Shown piece after piece: positions 44,901-57,756 of a stretch of 64,000 nt of DNA. The position numbers and the translations under genes were made by a program. The notes below the pieces were generated by a model. It had not been told where the DNA came from. It saw nothing but the letters and a program-made list of their open reading frames with translations, and made no database searches. Every line of letters begins with the position of its first letter. Positions within the stretch are counted from its first letter, which is position 1. Source of the DNA: Adiantum capillus-veneris (lineage: Eukaryota; Streptophyta; Polypodiopsida; Polypodiales; Pteridaceae); contig CM043966.1 of assembly GCA_014529385.2 (NCBI GenBank), forward strand, positions 93,197,087 through 93,261,086, written 5' to 3'.

Positions 44901-45169
44901 CGAGAGAGAGAGAGAGAGAGTGTGTGTGTGTGCGATCGAGCATTGCAACGACGGCACGGCGGTGGCGAAGCGGTAGAGCGTGGTGAAACGGCGGCTCCTT
45001 CTTCTTCGCGGCGAGGAATCCTCCACGAAGCAAGCGTAGAGCGGTGAGTGACACACCATCGCTTTCTTTGAGCTTACTAGTTAAGCTAGTTGTGTGCTTG
45101 GAGCCGTCTGTGGCTCGCACACAGTGTTAGGCAAGTCCCTTGCTTCGACAGTGCGGCAAGGAGCGCACA
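44535..45169 (+). repeat. TE-C 3' LTR
   Basis: 635 bp, collinear with 31633-32243. The (GT)n tract at about 44836-44892 is longer than in the 5' copy. Confidence 0.96.
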
Positions 45170-45174
45170 ACAAT

Positions 45175-47619
45175 TCACCTCATACTTGTGAACTAGATGT
45201 ACCAAAAATGAATCTTTCATGCATGTTGGCCTTAACAACATTGTGACCCACAGTGACCCTCCATTGAAACTGTTGAATCTATTTGCTTTGAGGCTGCAAT
45301 TGAGATACCTAGTCGCTAACTTAAATTTTTTGAATCTATCATTGCACCATTCTTCATCGTGTATCCTACAGCATCTAAAGTCATCAATTCACTAGGTGTA
45401 AAGTTTTTTCCCTTCTCTATGAGCCATATGCTTAGTTCTCTAGCTGGTCACTCTATGATTGTGTTACAAATCTTCCATATGTTAGCCACATTGTTATTGT
45501 AGAACCACATGAATTGAGCCTTAGAGCCTCTTTCATAAGTACTATCTATTCGGTTATCCCAAGTTCTGATCCCTAAAAACAATGGTGCTACCATCCATTT
45601 ATCGGTGTTTTTAATGCTCTTTTTGTACTTTTTGGCTTGTGCACACCACCATCCTTGACATTGTACTCCATTGTTCTTTGGTATGCAACAAATTGCCCAC
45701 ATTGTCTTGTGTATTTCAATCTCCTTTGCCACCAATGTCTCATTATGTTCATTGTATTGTTGAGCAACCATTCCACTTGTTGCTTGCATACCTCTTCGAC
45801 TCCTAGCAACATGTTGCATCAAGTACTCCTACCATGTGAAGAGTTTTAATTCTCACAATTGACATGACCCATTTGCTTTTGCTTCTTCAATACTATAACA
45901 TTATCCCCTTCAATAATTTGTGTTGATAGAGAAAAGTACCACCAATGTGTTCCTCAATCTCTCTTGCAATCACTATTGGTGTGGAGGCTCGCCCTTGCTT
46001 GACACGCGAGCCAATTTTTTTGTAGATGGTCTAGCTCCATGATATTTGCCCTCCACAAAAGCTAGCATCTTCACGCTTTGATGTAACAAATTGGATATAT
46101 CAACCACTCATGCACCATATAAGCTCAGCATCTCTTTATTTCCCTCGCCTCCTGTTAACCAGTTGGCGTACTTTCTTTTCACCAAGTTTATTGTGGGAAT
46201 GAATGATAAATATCTACTTCCGACAACAAAGATTTTGTCAATGAAATTTCAGATGTTGTTTTCAAAGTGCATTCAAAATATCAGTTGATGATATTTACCC
46301 GAACAAAGTGTCTCCTCCAACAAGGATATTGTACATGCCACCAACTTAGCCAACAATCCATTTGTTGCAAATTTGAGTCCAACACTTTATTCAGAGGGTC
46401 ACCAAGATCGTATATTTGTATACAGTGCTATGGCTTCATCCTCACTTTGTGCACAATGAAATAATTCACACCGACGCCTATTTTTCTTGGAAATTTGTAT
46501 GCACATATTGACTAGTATGAATCTATAGGCTTTGCTCCCAAAGAAACAAACAAGAAGGCTCTCTAACCTCCTGTAACTTATGGAGCCCACTATTTAATAC
46601 CGTGCGGATTGCTCTCTAGTTTTGTCATACCGCATCGTCCATGAATCCTCTAAAATTAGTTGGATGATGTGTATTGTCTAGCAACATGGCTTTCATCATT
46701 TCCCAAACAATGATCTGTGCTTGCGTATCTTCTTCTTTCACTTCACATATGGTAGTGGTTTGCATTTCTTGAATCCAATATGATATAGGTATAGGGTTTG
46801 TCAATGGTATAGAAGAACAAAAAAAAGTCTATTTCATGAGTAGAAAACACCTACATAGGATTGTATACATGTGTTGCTATTGTTGTCCAACCCACAACCT
46901 TGCAAATGTGGTCAAATCAAACCCAGCTTGTTTGCAAGTCTCCATCTCTATCTTGTTGCATTCTATTACCTACCTCAATGCCTAATTCATGACAAGTGGT
47001 TGACATTTTGAACACGTGACATCTTTTGTTTGGATAGGTGCACTAGTGCGTGAAAACAACATGCCATGGAAATACCTATAATCGCATGTGTTCTTCAAAC
47101 TAATCAATTGGAACTCCATCCCAACTAAATCCTTGCAACAGTAGCTTCTTTCATCATGTACTTAAATATGAAAATGTAGTTACGATGTCACCATAAGATT
47201 GTATGCACATTGATTCCCTCTTATAGCAATTGGAAGATTACCTTTGCATATGGATCAATGGTCTCATCTCTTTCAAGATCAAAAGAAGCTCATCGTTTTT
47301 TAGTTGTTCTTTGTTTTCACAAACAATTGCTCCCATTAACATTTTTTTTGCAAGATTCAGTTGCAAATGTTCAAGGCTAGTTGTAGATACTTTGGAGACC
47401 ACACAGGAAACAAGTTCTCTTGTTTGCTGGATTGACGATCCCAATGTACCCTTAACAACCGAGTGGTTGTGACTTTCAATGTGGATGAATAAATGAGTCC
47501 AATTATTGTCGACAAGTAGCTAATAAACAATGATAGGGCACACATGAAGTAGAACTTGACTTCATCCACAATGGAAGCACTTTAGAGTAACATTTGTCGA
47601 GCTTAACGTACCCATAGAA
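45175..47619. other. Decayed older DNA between TE-C and TE-D
   Basis: This continues the locus interrupted by TE-C. Minus-strand frames of 60-124 codons (for example 45448-45822 with KWMVAPLFLGIRTWDNRI) are separated by stops and frame slips. They look like protein-coding relics and not random DNA, but I cannot assign a family. The adjacent SWIM relic hints at a transposase or SWIM protein source. Confidence 0.45.
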
Positions 47620-47624
47620 GCAAT

Positions 47625-47932
47625 TCTTAACCCTCACGGCTCACGGACACCCTATCACCTACGACGGATGTTGTATTATTTACTTGGTAGAGTCGGGTAC
47701 CGGACTTGTCGATCCAATAGGAAAAGGGTAAGAGTGATCGTCGATGAGAGGCGCACTCTAACTGGAACATTCAAGGGATTAGTTGGCTAAGCATAAGGGC
47801 CCAAGTGTGAATGGGGTGAGCTCATATAAAAGTCAACTAAACCTAAAATTCAATCATTCTCTCATTTGTGCAATTGAAGAGTGCTCTTGCTCCATCTCCA
47901 TCTTCTTCTTCATCTTCTTCTTCTTCATCTCC

Positions 47933-47983
<51 letters not shown>

Positions 47984-48246
47984 CGTGAGAGAGAGAGAGA
48001 GAGTGTGTGTGCAATTGAGCATTGCGGCGGCACGACGGCGGCGAGGCGGTTGAGCGCGGCGTAGCGGTGTCTCCCTCTTCTTCGCGGCGAGGAATCCTCC
48101 ACGAAGCAAGCGTAGAGCGGTGAGTGACACACCATGTCATCTTTGAGCTTACTAGTTTAAGCTTGTTGTGTGCTTGGATCCATTTGTGGCTCGCACACGG
48201 TGTATCGGCAAGTTCCTTGCATTGACACGTGCGACATACGCGCACA
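47625..48246 (+). repeat. TE-D 5' LTR
   Basis: 622 bp, with TATA box ATATAAAA at 47824-47831 and a (GT)n-(GA)n tract at about 47934-48010. It is followed by primer site TGGCGCCGTTGTCGGGGAA (about 48251), closer to tRNA-Asp than the TE-C site. Confidence 0.94.
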
Positions 48247-49048
48247 GTTTTGGCGCCGTTGTCGGGGAATGCCATACACTAAGCTTGAATGGCACTCTGT
48301 GCTTCTTTTGTGGTGCAATTTCTATTGTAGGAAAGGTAAGGAGGGAGGGTGTGCGTGTTGAGAAGAGGGATTTGGTGTTATACTGTGTGTCTTTTTTGTT
48401 AATGGAGTTTTCAAAGGTACTGTGTTTATTCTCTATGTATTAAGGTTGTTAGTTTTCTTTGTTAATGGAGTTTTCAAAGGTACTGTGTTTATTCTCTGTG
48501 TACGAAGGTTGTTAGTTTTCTGTCTATAGTAAGTAGGAAGTAGATCTGTTAGAGTTAATAGAGTGTGTTAGTGTGTAACAGTACGTGTATTAGTTTGAAG
48601 TAGGTAGATAGAGTGTGTGTGTGTGTGCTCTTGCGTAGGCCGCGGAGATCTTATCCTTTTTTTTAAAAAAAATTTAAAAAAATTTAAAAATTAAATAAAT
48701 TAAAGGCAGGACCGGGATCGGAAATATCTCCCAGACCCAAGCCCAAGCTCACGCTCAGGCCTACGCCTCAGTCGCCTTTTAAAATTACGAATTTTAGCTT
48801 CACACGTAGCTAAAAATCGATTTTTTGAGGACCAACAGAATTTCAGATGCCCGAAAATTGTGATGTAAAGCACACAGCGACCCTCTAAGTGATACACTCG
48901 TTTCGAGCTATCACACACTTTAATCAAAAAAATCAAACATGAAAAAACATTAAAAACGTAAAAAACACGAGTGAAAACGGACGCTTAAAAAAGGTAAGTG
49001 GTTAACCTTCGAGGTTATTTGCCGACGCTTGTAGGGTGCCAAAGGCAC

Positions 49049-50348
49049 ATGCATCTGCGCTCTGGTCGTGTGCTAGAGATGGAGCAACTAGAGAGAATTT
49101 CGACTTACACGAGTTCTCAATATCCACCTACTTTAGGTTCCGGGCCCTCGGCGGGGACCCAAGGTAGTACAAACCAAGATCCGAACATAGCGGCTAGTGG
49201 CTCTTCCTCTGACTATGACGTCATGATGGGTTTCCCAATGCCTAATCCCGATAGCTCAAGCCAAGACATGCATGCCATGGGCCCGCGGTCCGGCCGAGCG
49301 TGCTTAGCCACCTAAAGGAAACCTTTAGTAGAGCCACTCGCTATGAACATGGAGCTAATGATGTCAATGAGGGGGGTGGGGAAGTAAATTCTCCATTCAT
49401 GACCAACGTAGACCCTATACCCTTAGAGAATGTGCACGTGAATACTTCATTCACTGCACCTCCTAACTCTTCAGAGTTATTTCCCTCCGAGGTCATATTA
49501 CCCCATGGTAGAAGCCTTGCCGAAGTGCAAGAGGTTGAGCGATATATCCTTGCCGCAAGGAGAAAGGAAATTGAGAGCTTACGCAAGGTGGAGCAACGAA
49601 GAGAGTTAAAATCGAAAGGGCCTATGTCAATATCCTTGCTAAGAGAGCAATCGAGTGCTCCTGACTTAGCAACCGCTAAGGGCCAACCCCTAGAAAGCAA
49701 CATTGCATCTAGCTCAAAGGACACCCCTAGCACCTCAATCCTAGATGGAGTGTTCCTAAATGAGAACTGGGAGTACGAACTACAAACAAAAACTCTGACC
49801 AACCTATACAGAGGTCACACCTATCACGTGGGTTGGTTAGATGTCCTACAATCCACAATGGGTGCTACTAGTGTGGAGGATCAACAACAAAGAGTTTGTG
49901 AGGTCATCCATAGGGTCATTGAGTTAGAGAGACAGAACAAGGAGATCAACATGCCTTCAATGGGTCTCATGAGATTCTTAGATACAGGAAATGGAGACTC
50001 CTTCGGTATTCGCCAGGGGTCTCAATGCAATCTGAGCCCACAAGTGATAGCTTCACCTTTCCAAGTCTAGCTCATCTTTCCCTTGATGACACCACGGCTA
50101 CCATGCCTACCCCAATGATGGGCATGCCAACAAACATGCCATGGACCTCATTTGTTAGTAAAGCACCGCTACATGGTAGCTCAATGACTGCAACAGTACC
50201 TACCAGTGTGTACCAATCGTATACACCCATGGGTCCTCGTACTCATGTAGTCCCTACCCCTCCCATTGTTTCAACTACCTATGCTCCACAACCACAACAC
50301 CCAAGTTCTTATTTCCATGGGACTCTACCGGCTAGCATTACCATGTCA
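49049..50348 (+). pseudogene. TE-D gag, part 1
   Basis: ATG 49049 (MHLRSGRVLE) is the natural gag start of the family. A one-base loss near 49295 shifts the frame (continuing 49300-50070) and another shift lies near 50020. It shares with TE-C the conserved block FLNENWEYELQTKTLTNLYR and GHTYHVGWLDVLQST. The segment ends at the solo LTR. Confidence 0.88.
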
Positions 50349-50566
50349 TGTTAAGTATGGAGCCTGATTTACCCTTGTAATTTTCTGTGGTAAAAGCGCA
50401 CATTTGTAAGGCCCCCATTATGAGGAGAAGCCATCGTGCGTGAAGAAAAATCACTCACCGGAAACGAAAATTTTCACGGACAAGAATCAAGGGCAACTTT
50501 AGAGGCCTCGGGGGCGGAGGCCCCCAAGACTTTTTTTTTCGCTGGAATATTGTGGTCGGACGGCGG

Positions 50567-50800
50567 CCGGAAAGTGGTCGGAAAACAACCGGTTGGTTGG
50601 CCGGTGGCCGGTAGTCAATGGCCGATGGCCGATGGTCGGAAGTCAATGACCGGTGGCCAGTGGCCGAATTCAATTTATTTTCGCCGGAATATTATGGCCG
50701 GACGGCGGCCGGAAAGTGGTCGGTTGGCTGGTGGCCGGTAGTCAATGGCGGATGGCCGGTGGTCGGAAGTCAATGGCCGGTGGCCGGTGGCCGAATTCAA
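50567..50800. repeat. CCGGTGGCCG-type GC-rich minisatellite in the solo LTR
   Basis: Two long, diverged units (from about 50535 and 50682) each contain CGCCGGAATATT or CGCTGGAATATT, GGACGGCGGCCGGAAAGTGG, then short reiterations of GTGGCCG/GTCAATGGCCG. It is the most GC-rich stretch of the window and full of symmetric CCGG sites. Confidence 0.85.
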
Positions 50801-51134
50801 AAGAGGACTTGTCTTCTCAAGGGCGGCCACACATGGGCGGATTGGAGGGTCCGATTTGGACTTATTCGCACAAGGGCGGCTACACATGGCTATCTCTCAT
50901 AAGAGAGGGCAGCCCTTTTGGCCTATAAAAGGAGGCCATTTCTACACACATTTCAGAGTGTGAAGTTGATGCAACAAGGTGAGTGTGAGGTGGTGAGAGT
51001 GAAGCAAGGCGGGAGCTCTATCAAGGGTTTAATCCCTTTGTAAACTACTTCTTCTTTTGAAGTGCTAAAGCCATTGAGTGGCTGCTTTCCCGTGGACGTA
51101 GCCCACATTGGGTGAACCACGTATATCGTGTGTA

Positions 51135-51137
<3 letters not shown>

Positions 51138-51186
<49 letters not shown>
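51138..51186. repeat. (CT)n microsatellite in the solo LTR
   Basis: About 24 CT units downstream of the TATA box, in the likely transcribed part of the LTR. Confidence 0.95.
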
Positions 51187-51188
<2 letters not shown>

Positions 51189-51290
51189 CTCTCTACTCTA
51201 GTATAATCTCTTGTGTGTGAAATCTATCTCTCTCCATTAAGTAATCTACTCAAAAATCTATTTAGCTACGTCTTATTTCCTAACATGTCA

Positions 51291-53167
51291 CATCCGACGT
51301 CTGCTATGCCTAGGGCCACACATATGAACTATGGACCACCACATGGCACAACATCGTACCAAGCCCGATGCCAATACCTAATCCACATGTAGTCTCTGGA
51401 GCACCTCCACCCACGGTGCCTGCTCATTTAAGTGACTTGGCAACATTTTCTCAAGCTATCAGTCGATCTATTGCTGAGAATATGCGTTACGCGCCTGATA
51501 GACAGCCTAGAAATAAGGCAATACAAATAGCCAAGCTCACACAAAATTTTAGTGGAGATGGGGATGTGAGAAAGCATATCGAAGTGTTTGAACAAATATG
51601 CGATTCTCTAGGAGAACACAATGACCTACATAAGAGCAATGCTTTAAGCCTAACCTTAAGTGGGAAGGCTAAGGATTGGTATAGAACCCTAAGGGTGGAA
51701 TAAAAACCGATTTACCCTACTCTTAGGAGACTGTTCTTAAAATAATACATACGAGAGGGAGTGCTTTGGGGTGTAGCCTCTCAGCTCCAGAAAGCCCAAC
51801 GAGAGGAAGGAGAGTTGGTGAGAGACTTTATAAGTCGCTTGAAGCATTTGAATTCTCGTTGTAATCCAAATGAGCGCTTTAACAATAACCAATTTCTTGA
51901 TAGATTCATTAGGGATTACGAGATGAGGATATCTACAATGGCCTAGTCATTAGAGGTATCACCACTTGGGAAGCAGTCACCACCAATGCGATCCAATTGG
52001 AGGATAATTTAATGATTCAAGGATAAAGAGTGTCTGTTGAGGCTAAATCTATTAGCTCGCAAGCATCAGGGCATCAGCCAATGACCCTAAAGCCTATTGC
52101 TAAGGAGCCAAAGATATCTGAGATGACTTTAGCAGATCTCACCAAGGCTATTCAAGAGAGTGTTAGAGACAATCGTGCTCCGCAAAACAATCATATGTAT
52201 CCAAGAAGGGAGCAGCAATGGTGCTCAGTATGCTATGGACCACATAGTACTAGTGAATGCCCTACTGTTAGAGTAAAATTCAATGGAACTGCAATGCCTG
52301 TGGGAGGTATGGTCATCAAGCTAATAATTGCATAGTATTTAAGCGTGCGATGGCCAATAGACCAACCTTAGCATGGATAGACACACCTCGAGTGCCTGCA
52401 TTGATGCCGGCCCCACCTCTTGCACAAACAGCACAACACATGGTCCCTAGGGCCCAAAATGTTGTTCAAACAACACCCTTACCGCCTCCAGTGCTAGGAC
52501 CACAACCACCACATACGAGAATCATTTATGTGAATCAAGTGGGTTGTGAGTCATCTATTGCTTGTTTGGAAGGCTGTGAGGAAGATATAGATCCTAATAT
52601 TGCCTATGGGATGGATGTTCTTGAAGAAAGTCTACAATACTACATGGAGGACTATTGGGGACAAGTCAAACCTGTATATCAAGTAGCTGCTCTTGTGGCA
52701 AGAGGCCAAAATATCAATTACACTGCTAAGAGACCACCTCTTCAATGCTATGAGTGTGGAGGTCCACATCGTGTAGCTGACTGTCCTATTAGGCTACAAA
52801 ATAACGCCACACTAATGCAAACCAATCAAGCGAGCACGTCTACAATGCCGATACTCATGTGTAATCGATGTGGCATAGATCATTTGATTGCCCAATGTCC
52901 AAATAATTCAAATGCACCGAAGATCACGCCATTAAACTTGATTGAAGTTACCGAGGAGCCAACACCAAGTACACCTGTGGTACCAGTAAACATACTCACA
53001 CAATCGATGCTCCAAAAACAAAATTATATTCTTGAGGAAAGAGATACAGTGCCAATTGCCCAATCTCAGAAAAAGAAGAAAACACGAAGAAAGAGATCGC
53101 AAAAAGCAGCGAAGTCAGACCCCAGTTCAAAGACCAACATAGGGACCGGTGAGACGACCCCGTATAT
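51291..53167 (+). pseudogene. TE-D gag, part 2 with zinc knuckles
   Basis: It contains the capsid segment (NKAIQIAKLTQNFSGDGDVR, QREEGELVRDFISRLKHLN) and knuckles CSVCYGPHSTSEC, CYECGGPHRVADC and CNRCGIDHLIAQC, all with CX2CX3HX4C spacing. The classical CX2CX4HX4C knuckle of TE-C is lost to a frameshift near 52300. Stops occur at about 51703 and 51740-51745, with frame slips near 51910 and 53160. Confidence 0.9.
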
Positions 53168-55137
53168 ATGAATGACGCTGAAGAGGATTCTGATTCAGGA
53201 GAAACCATGGAGACCAAAACGACCACTAAGATAGAAACCAACAAGGGAGATCTTCATGAGCCACGATGGCCAGAATCCAAGAAGAAGATAAGAACTTACC
53301 CAAACCCTACAGAGGAGATTGAGCGAGTCAAGCAATTAAGGATTTTGGTAGAAGATACCCAAAGGGATCTAGAACCAGCACCTAGACAGATCCGGATTAC
53401 AGACACCGTGTTCCCTACGCAACATCAACCTCACCAAGTCCATAGACCCTTAGCCATACCTAGTGTCATCCAAGAAGAAAGTGACTTAAAGTCATGGGAA
53501 AGTGGGCGTACTCACCTCTTGATGGAAAGAATGTTTACAGAGGGACTACTTGATCCTATCGAAGAAATGGAGATCCCATCTTCCCCACGTCAAGGGACTC
53601 AAGGCCAAAAGGTGCCATTAAACATTGCCAAATTGATGGATTTCATGTCTTCAAAAGTTAGAACCACCATCATGTCCAAACTATATAAAGACCCTGAGTT
53701 AGTCTCAGCTCTTCGAGCCTTCCTCAATGGAGAACTAAAGTTTGGGCTACCACAATTTGCACAGATGGATGGAGCTGGGGAGATGCCAATAGAGGAGGAA
53801 CACTTAGATCCACAACCCAACCTAGATGAGAACCTTGTTATAGAAATACTTGTTAACAAGTTGGGACAATACTTTGAGGGTGATGAATCCAATGCGACCA
53901 TACCAATCACTACTAAGGGATTAACTGTGAAGGGAATCCTTGATGGTGGCACTGGGGTTAGCATTGTGACTAAGATTGTTGGGAAGCTATGGGAAGACCT
54001 CACCTTGCGACCACAACCATAGTAGTGAAGATGGCCAATGGGTCTATTGTTAAACCTATTGGGATGCTAGAAGATCTCAAGATCAAGGTCTTTGGACATA
54101 AAATAAGGATTACCTTCATTGTTATGGATTTCTCCAAACACACTATGGCATCAGAGATGATCTTAGGACGTCCTTTCATGAGGGAAGCAAAAATGGTGCA
54201 TGACTGGTCTAAGAACCATGTCTACCTGCAATTCCAAGATTTTGTCATTCGAGTGGACCTTGTGACGGGTCGAGCACATCCTCTAGGAAACAGGTTTATA
54301 ATTGATCATAGATCTGACACCACAGTTCACTCGGCCCCATTGTAGTATTGTTATACGTGTAAAGCGGACACTGATATTGGGGAAGATTCTCCTTATATGG
54401 ATGTACTACATGGGATGACTAAGTCGGACAATGTGGATTGGGTCCACCCAGCAGCAACCATAAACACTTGGGGAAATAGGGGAACGGCCTGGGTAACACC
54501 TGAGGGGGATGAAATGCCACCACTCGTACCCTTAAACATGCTAGAAGCAATGCATATAGCTTCTGATGACCTACAAGATGAAAGTTTGACTGGCATTGGA
54601 ACCAGTATCGCCTCACAAGAATATAGCCCACACAATTTGGGGTCAGAATCATCAATTGAAATTGACTCTGAGGACGAAGGATCTGAGTTAAATCTTAGTG
54701 CAAATGTGGGGACAAACCATTCAGGGCCCAGTGGTAACCTAGATGACAATCTATCCAAGGGAGCAGAAGACACAAGTAGTGATTCATCTAGTGACTCTTC
54801 ACTAAAAATCGACTGTAATCGAGAATTAAACAAGAAGAGTAAGAGATATAAGAGGCGACAATATCGAGCAAATGTACGTGCTAGAATAAATGAAAAGAAA
54901 TCTACCGTAGAATGGCTTAATTATATAGGGGCATGTGATGCTCATCGAAAGTTGGTAGATAATTGGGGTGAATACCTTCAAAGAGTTATGTGGTGTAGTC
55001 CACAACCCATTGACATCGCACAACTAGAGGCTACAGATAAGCCAAAGTTGAGCCGTACCGTAAGGAGACGACAAAATCGAGAGTTAGCTCAACAACAAAA
55101 GGAATTGAAAATGAAATCACAGTCCACAGAACAATAG
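53168..55137 (+). pseudogene. TE-D protease 1 and acidic linker
   Basis: GILDGGTGVSIV carries the same D-G-G loop as TE-C; EMILGRPFMREAKMVHDWSK supplies the second motif after a frame slip near 53990. The acidic, Ser-rich linker (54640-54830) then the basic KKSKRYKRRQYRANVRARIN stretch match TE-C. Confidence 0.86.
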
Positions 55138-56175
55138 GACCCCACAAACTTACACCCTGCGCCTGAACATTTCAAATCCTATACCACAGAGGAATGTAAG
55201 GTTGTGTATACAAAGGCTCAAAGAAAACCTATCGATGGGAGAAATGGAGTCTATGATGGTCCAGCGATAGTTAAGGAAATAGAGTTAGCAAAACCAGGAG
55301 AAGAGTCCAACCTGTTTTCGTTGCCCAAGATCTGACTGAGACTGAGGAATGTGTACTTAAAGAACTTCTCAAGGAATTCAGGGATATATTTGCTTGAACA
55401 TATCATGATATGAAAGGTGTTCCACCTTCCATGGTGCAACACACAATCCCCATGAATAGCATGGCTAAATCTGTTCAGCAACGACCCTACCCAATGAATC
55501 CTAAATATGCAAAAATCGTTCAAGAAGAGATTGAAAGCTTGTGGAATGCGGATTCATATACCCTATTGAGCACTACGAATGGGTGTCTCCAATAGTGATT
55601 GTGCCAAAAAAGAATGGGAAACTCAGACTGTGCGTGGATCTCAAGAGGTCAATGCTGTCACTAGGAGGGACCATTACCCCTTGCCATATTCTAAACATGT
55701 GCTTGAAAGAGTTGCAGAGAAGGAAGCTTATAGCTTTTTAGATGGGTACTCTGGCTACAATCAAATCACAATTACGCTAGAGGACCAAGCTAAAACAGCC
55801 TTTATAACCGAATTTGGAGTGTTCGCATTTCGTGTTATGGCTTTTGGCTTACCCAATGCCCCGGCTACCTTTCAAAGATTAATAAACACTGCTTTTAGAG
55901 AATATTTGAGGGAGTTTTGTGAAGCTTTCTTAGATGACCTTTGTGTTTATTCCTCTTGGAAAGAACATCTATCATGCTTACAAAAAGTATTTGAGAAATG
56001 TAGATTGTATCGCATCTCCTTAAACCCTTTCAACTTAAATGCCAATTCTGGGTTAAACATGGAGTCATTTTAGGGCATATAGTGTCAAAAAATGGGATTT
56101 CCATAGATGAGAGCAAAATTAAAGCCATTGTTGAATTGCCACCATCTACAAACTATAAAGGAGTTCAAAGTTTCA
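55138..56175 (+). pseudogene. TE-D reverse transcriptase, truncated by deletion
   Basis: WVSPIVIVPKKNGKLRLCVD, SFLDGYSGYNQITITLEDQA, FRVMAFGLPNAPATFQRLIN and FLDDLCVYS are intact blocks. Frame slips lie near 55310, 55540, 55660 and 56030. After NYKGVQSF the sequence joins 3' noncoding DNA equivalent to TE-C position 43515. Confidence 0.92.
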
Positions 56176-57200
56176 TAGTTGTCTAGGTTTAAACATCAAG
56201 CAAGTCCGAGTAAGCTAGTTTGACCAAGTTAGGTGTTAGAGATCTTCTCTTAATACCATGGCAAATGCCTTTCTAATAATCAATGGTTACTTAGGTTCTT
56301 AATCCAATTTAGGTAGCATTGTGTGAAATGTACTAGGGCTTTCTAGTGGGCTTCGTCCCTATTGACCTTTAGCTTAAGTATAATAAAGGGAGTTTACTAG
56401 TGTGATGAGCCTGGGGAGGTGTAACAATGTTATATGACCCCCCAAAAGTTACAAAATTAAAATGCTGAAAACGAACAAACAAAAACAAGTCAAAGTGCCA
56501 CAATGTAAAATCTTAAGCTGGAAGAGAAATCTCAGCTTGATTTGGTACTTCACTCACATGTATCGCCTATGGTACTAGAGCCCTAGAGGTTCCGAGTGTG
56601 GGCGCTTTTCCTTGAAAAGAAAAAAACCCAAGGCATACAAAATAAGCACACACATCAAAATTGAATCACTGTGAAAAGACTTTGGGGGGTCAAAGAAAAG
56701 GTAATCAGTCAGGCAATGATTTCATGAGAAATTCCGTTTATTGTAGCTTAACTACAAGGTCTTCTAGGTATAGCCTCTAGTCAGTCCTCGAACATGAAAT
56801 ACTTGGCTCTCGCGATTAAACAACTTAATTGACCAGAGAAAATTAAGAAGCTTACCCATGGTATTAATAGTCGATCTCTAGTGTCTTTAGATCATTAAAT
56901 TAGCAACCCCATACTTGTTTAATTTTTTAACTTTACATCTATTTATGCATTTGATTATATTGCAATTTAATGTTTATTGCTGACAAATGGTTTAAAATTC
57001 TGTTACCAATCACATTGTCTGTCTACAACTATATATGCTTTTTAATTCTATATGAGAATGCAATTACTGTGCCAATGTTGTTTGATTTTGCAGTGACTGA
57101 AGAAGGCTAAGGACATTCATCTCAAAGGCTCTTCCACCTCGACAAACGAGCTTCAACTCAATAGCTTCCGAGGATGGAATCTACATCAGGAAGGGGGGCA
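56176..57200 (+). other. TE-D 3' noncoding region and polypurine tract
   Basis: Collinear with TE-C 43515-44534, ending AGGAAGGGGGGCA (57188-57200). No reading frame of note. Confidence 0.85.
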
Positions 57201-57524
57201 TGTTAACCCTCATGGCTCACGGACACCCTATCACCTACGACGGACGTTGTATTATTTACTTGGTAGAGTCAGGTACCGGACTTGTCAGTCCAATAGGAAA
57301 AGGGTAAGAGTGATCGTCGATGAGAGGCCCACTCTAACTGGAACATTCAAGGGATTAGTTGGCTAAGCATGGGCGCCCAAGTGTGAATGGGGTGAGCTTA
57401 TATAAAAGTCAATTAAACCTAAAATTCACTCATTCTCTCATTTGTGCAATTGAAGAGTGCTCTTGCTCCATCTCCATCTTCTTCTTCTTCATCTCCTTGT
57501 GTGTGTGTGTGTGTGTGTGTATGC

Positions 57525-57559
<35 letters not shown>

Positions 57560-57751
57560 TGCGATTGAGCATTACGACGGCACGACGACAGCGAGGAATC
57601 CTCCACGAAGCAAGCATAGAGCGGTGAGTGACACACCATCCTCATCTTTGAGCTTACTAGTTTAGGCTTGGTGTGTGCTTGGAGCCATTTGTGTCTTGCA
57701 CGCGGTGTATCGGCAAGTTCCTTGCATTGACACGTGCGACATACGCGCAGA
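57201..57751 (+). repeat. TE-D 3' LTR
   Basis: 551 bp. It lacks about 45-50 bases present in the 5' LTR around the GGCGAGGCGG stretch downstream of the microsatellite, and its last bases read GCGCAGA where GCGCACA is expected. Confidence 0.94.
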
Positions 57752-57756
57752 GCAAT

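Larger units (their letters stand above)
31633..45169 (+). mobile_element. TE-C: Ty3/gypsy retrotransposon with dual protease-like domains
   Basis: LTRs 31633-32243 and 44535-45169 both begin TGTTAACCCTCACGG and end GCGCACA. ACAAT flanks the element (31628-31632 and 45170-45174). It has a tRNA-Asp primer site and a long purine tract. From 33068 to 42076 almost all pol and gag blocks share one frame, giving gag, protease, RT, RNase H, integrase and a second retropepsin-like domain, then a small separate ORF and about 1.4 kb of noncoding DNA. Total 13,537 bp. It has about ten inactivating lesions. Confidence 0.96.
50349..51285 (+). mobile_element. Solo LTR inserted in TE-D gag
   Basis: It begins TGTTAAG and ends CCTAACA (perfect TGTTA/TAACA inverted ends), and TGTCA is duplicated at 50344-50348 and 51286-51290. 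No internal coding region is present, so it is the product of LTR-LTR recombination. TATAAAA at 50924-50930 is a likely promoter. It holds a CCGG-rich minisatellite and a CT microsatellite. The ends suit many Copia elements but the superfamily is not proven. Confidence 0.92.
47625..57751 (+). mobile_element. TE-D: second copy of the TE-C family, internally deleted
   Basis: LTRs 47625-48246 and 57201-57751; GCAAT flanks both ends (47620-47624 and 57752-57756). The terminal dinucleotides have mutated (TC at the left start, GA at the right end), consistent with age. The order gag, protease, RT matches TE-C, but at about 56170 the sequence jumps to the TE-C 3' noncoding region, losing RNase H, integrase, the second protease and the accessory ORF (about 4.2 kb). 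A solo LTR interrupts gag. Confidence 0.95.

Noticed and set aside
45448-45822. Functional minus-strand gene of 124 codons
   Set aside because: Neighbouring frames are broken by stops and no domain is recognised; treated as a relic.
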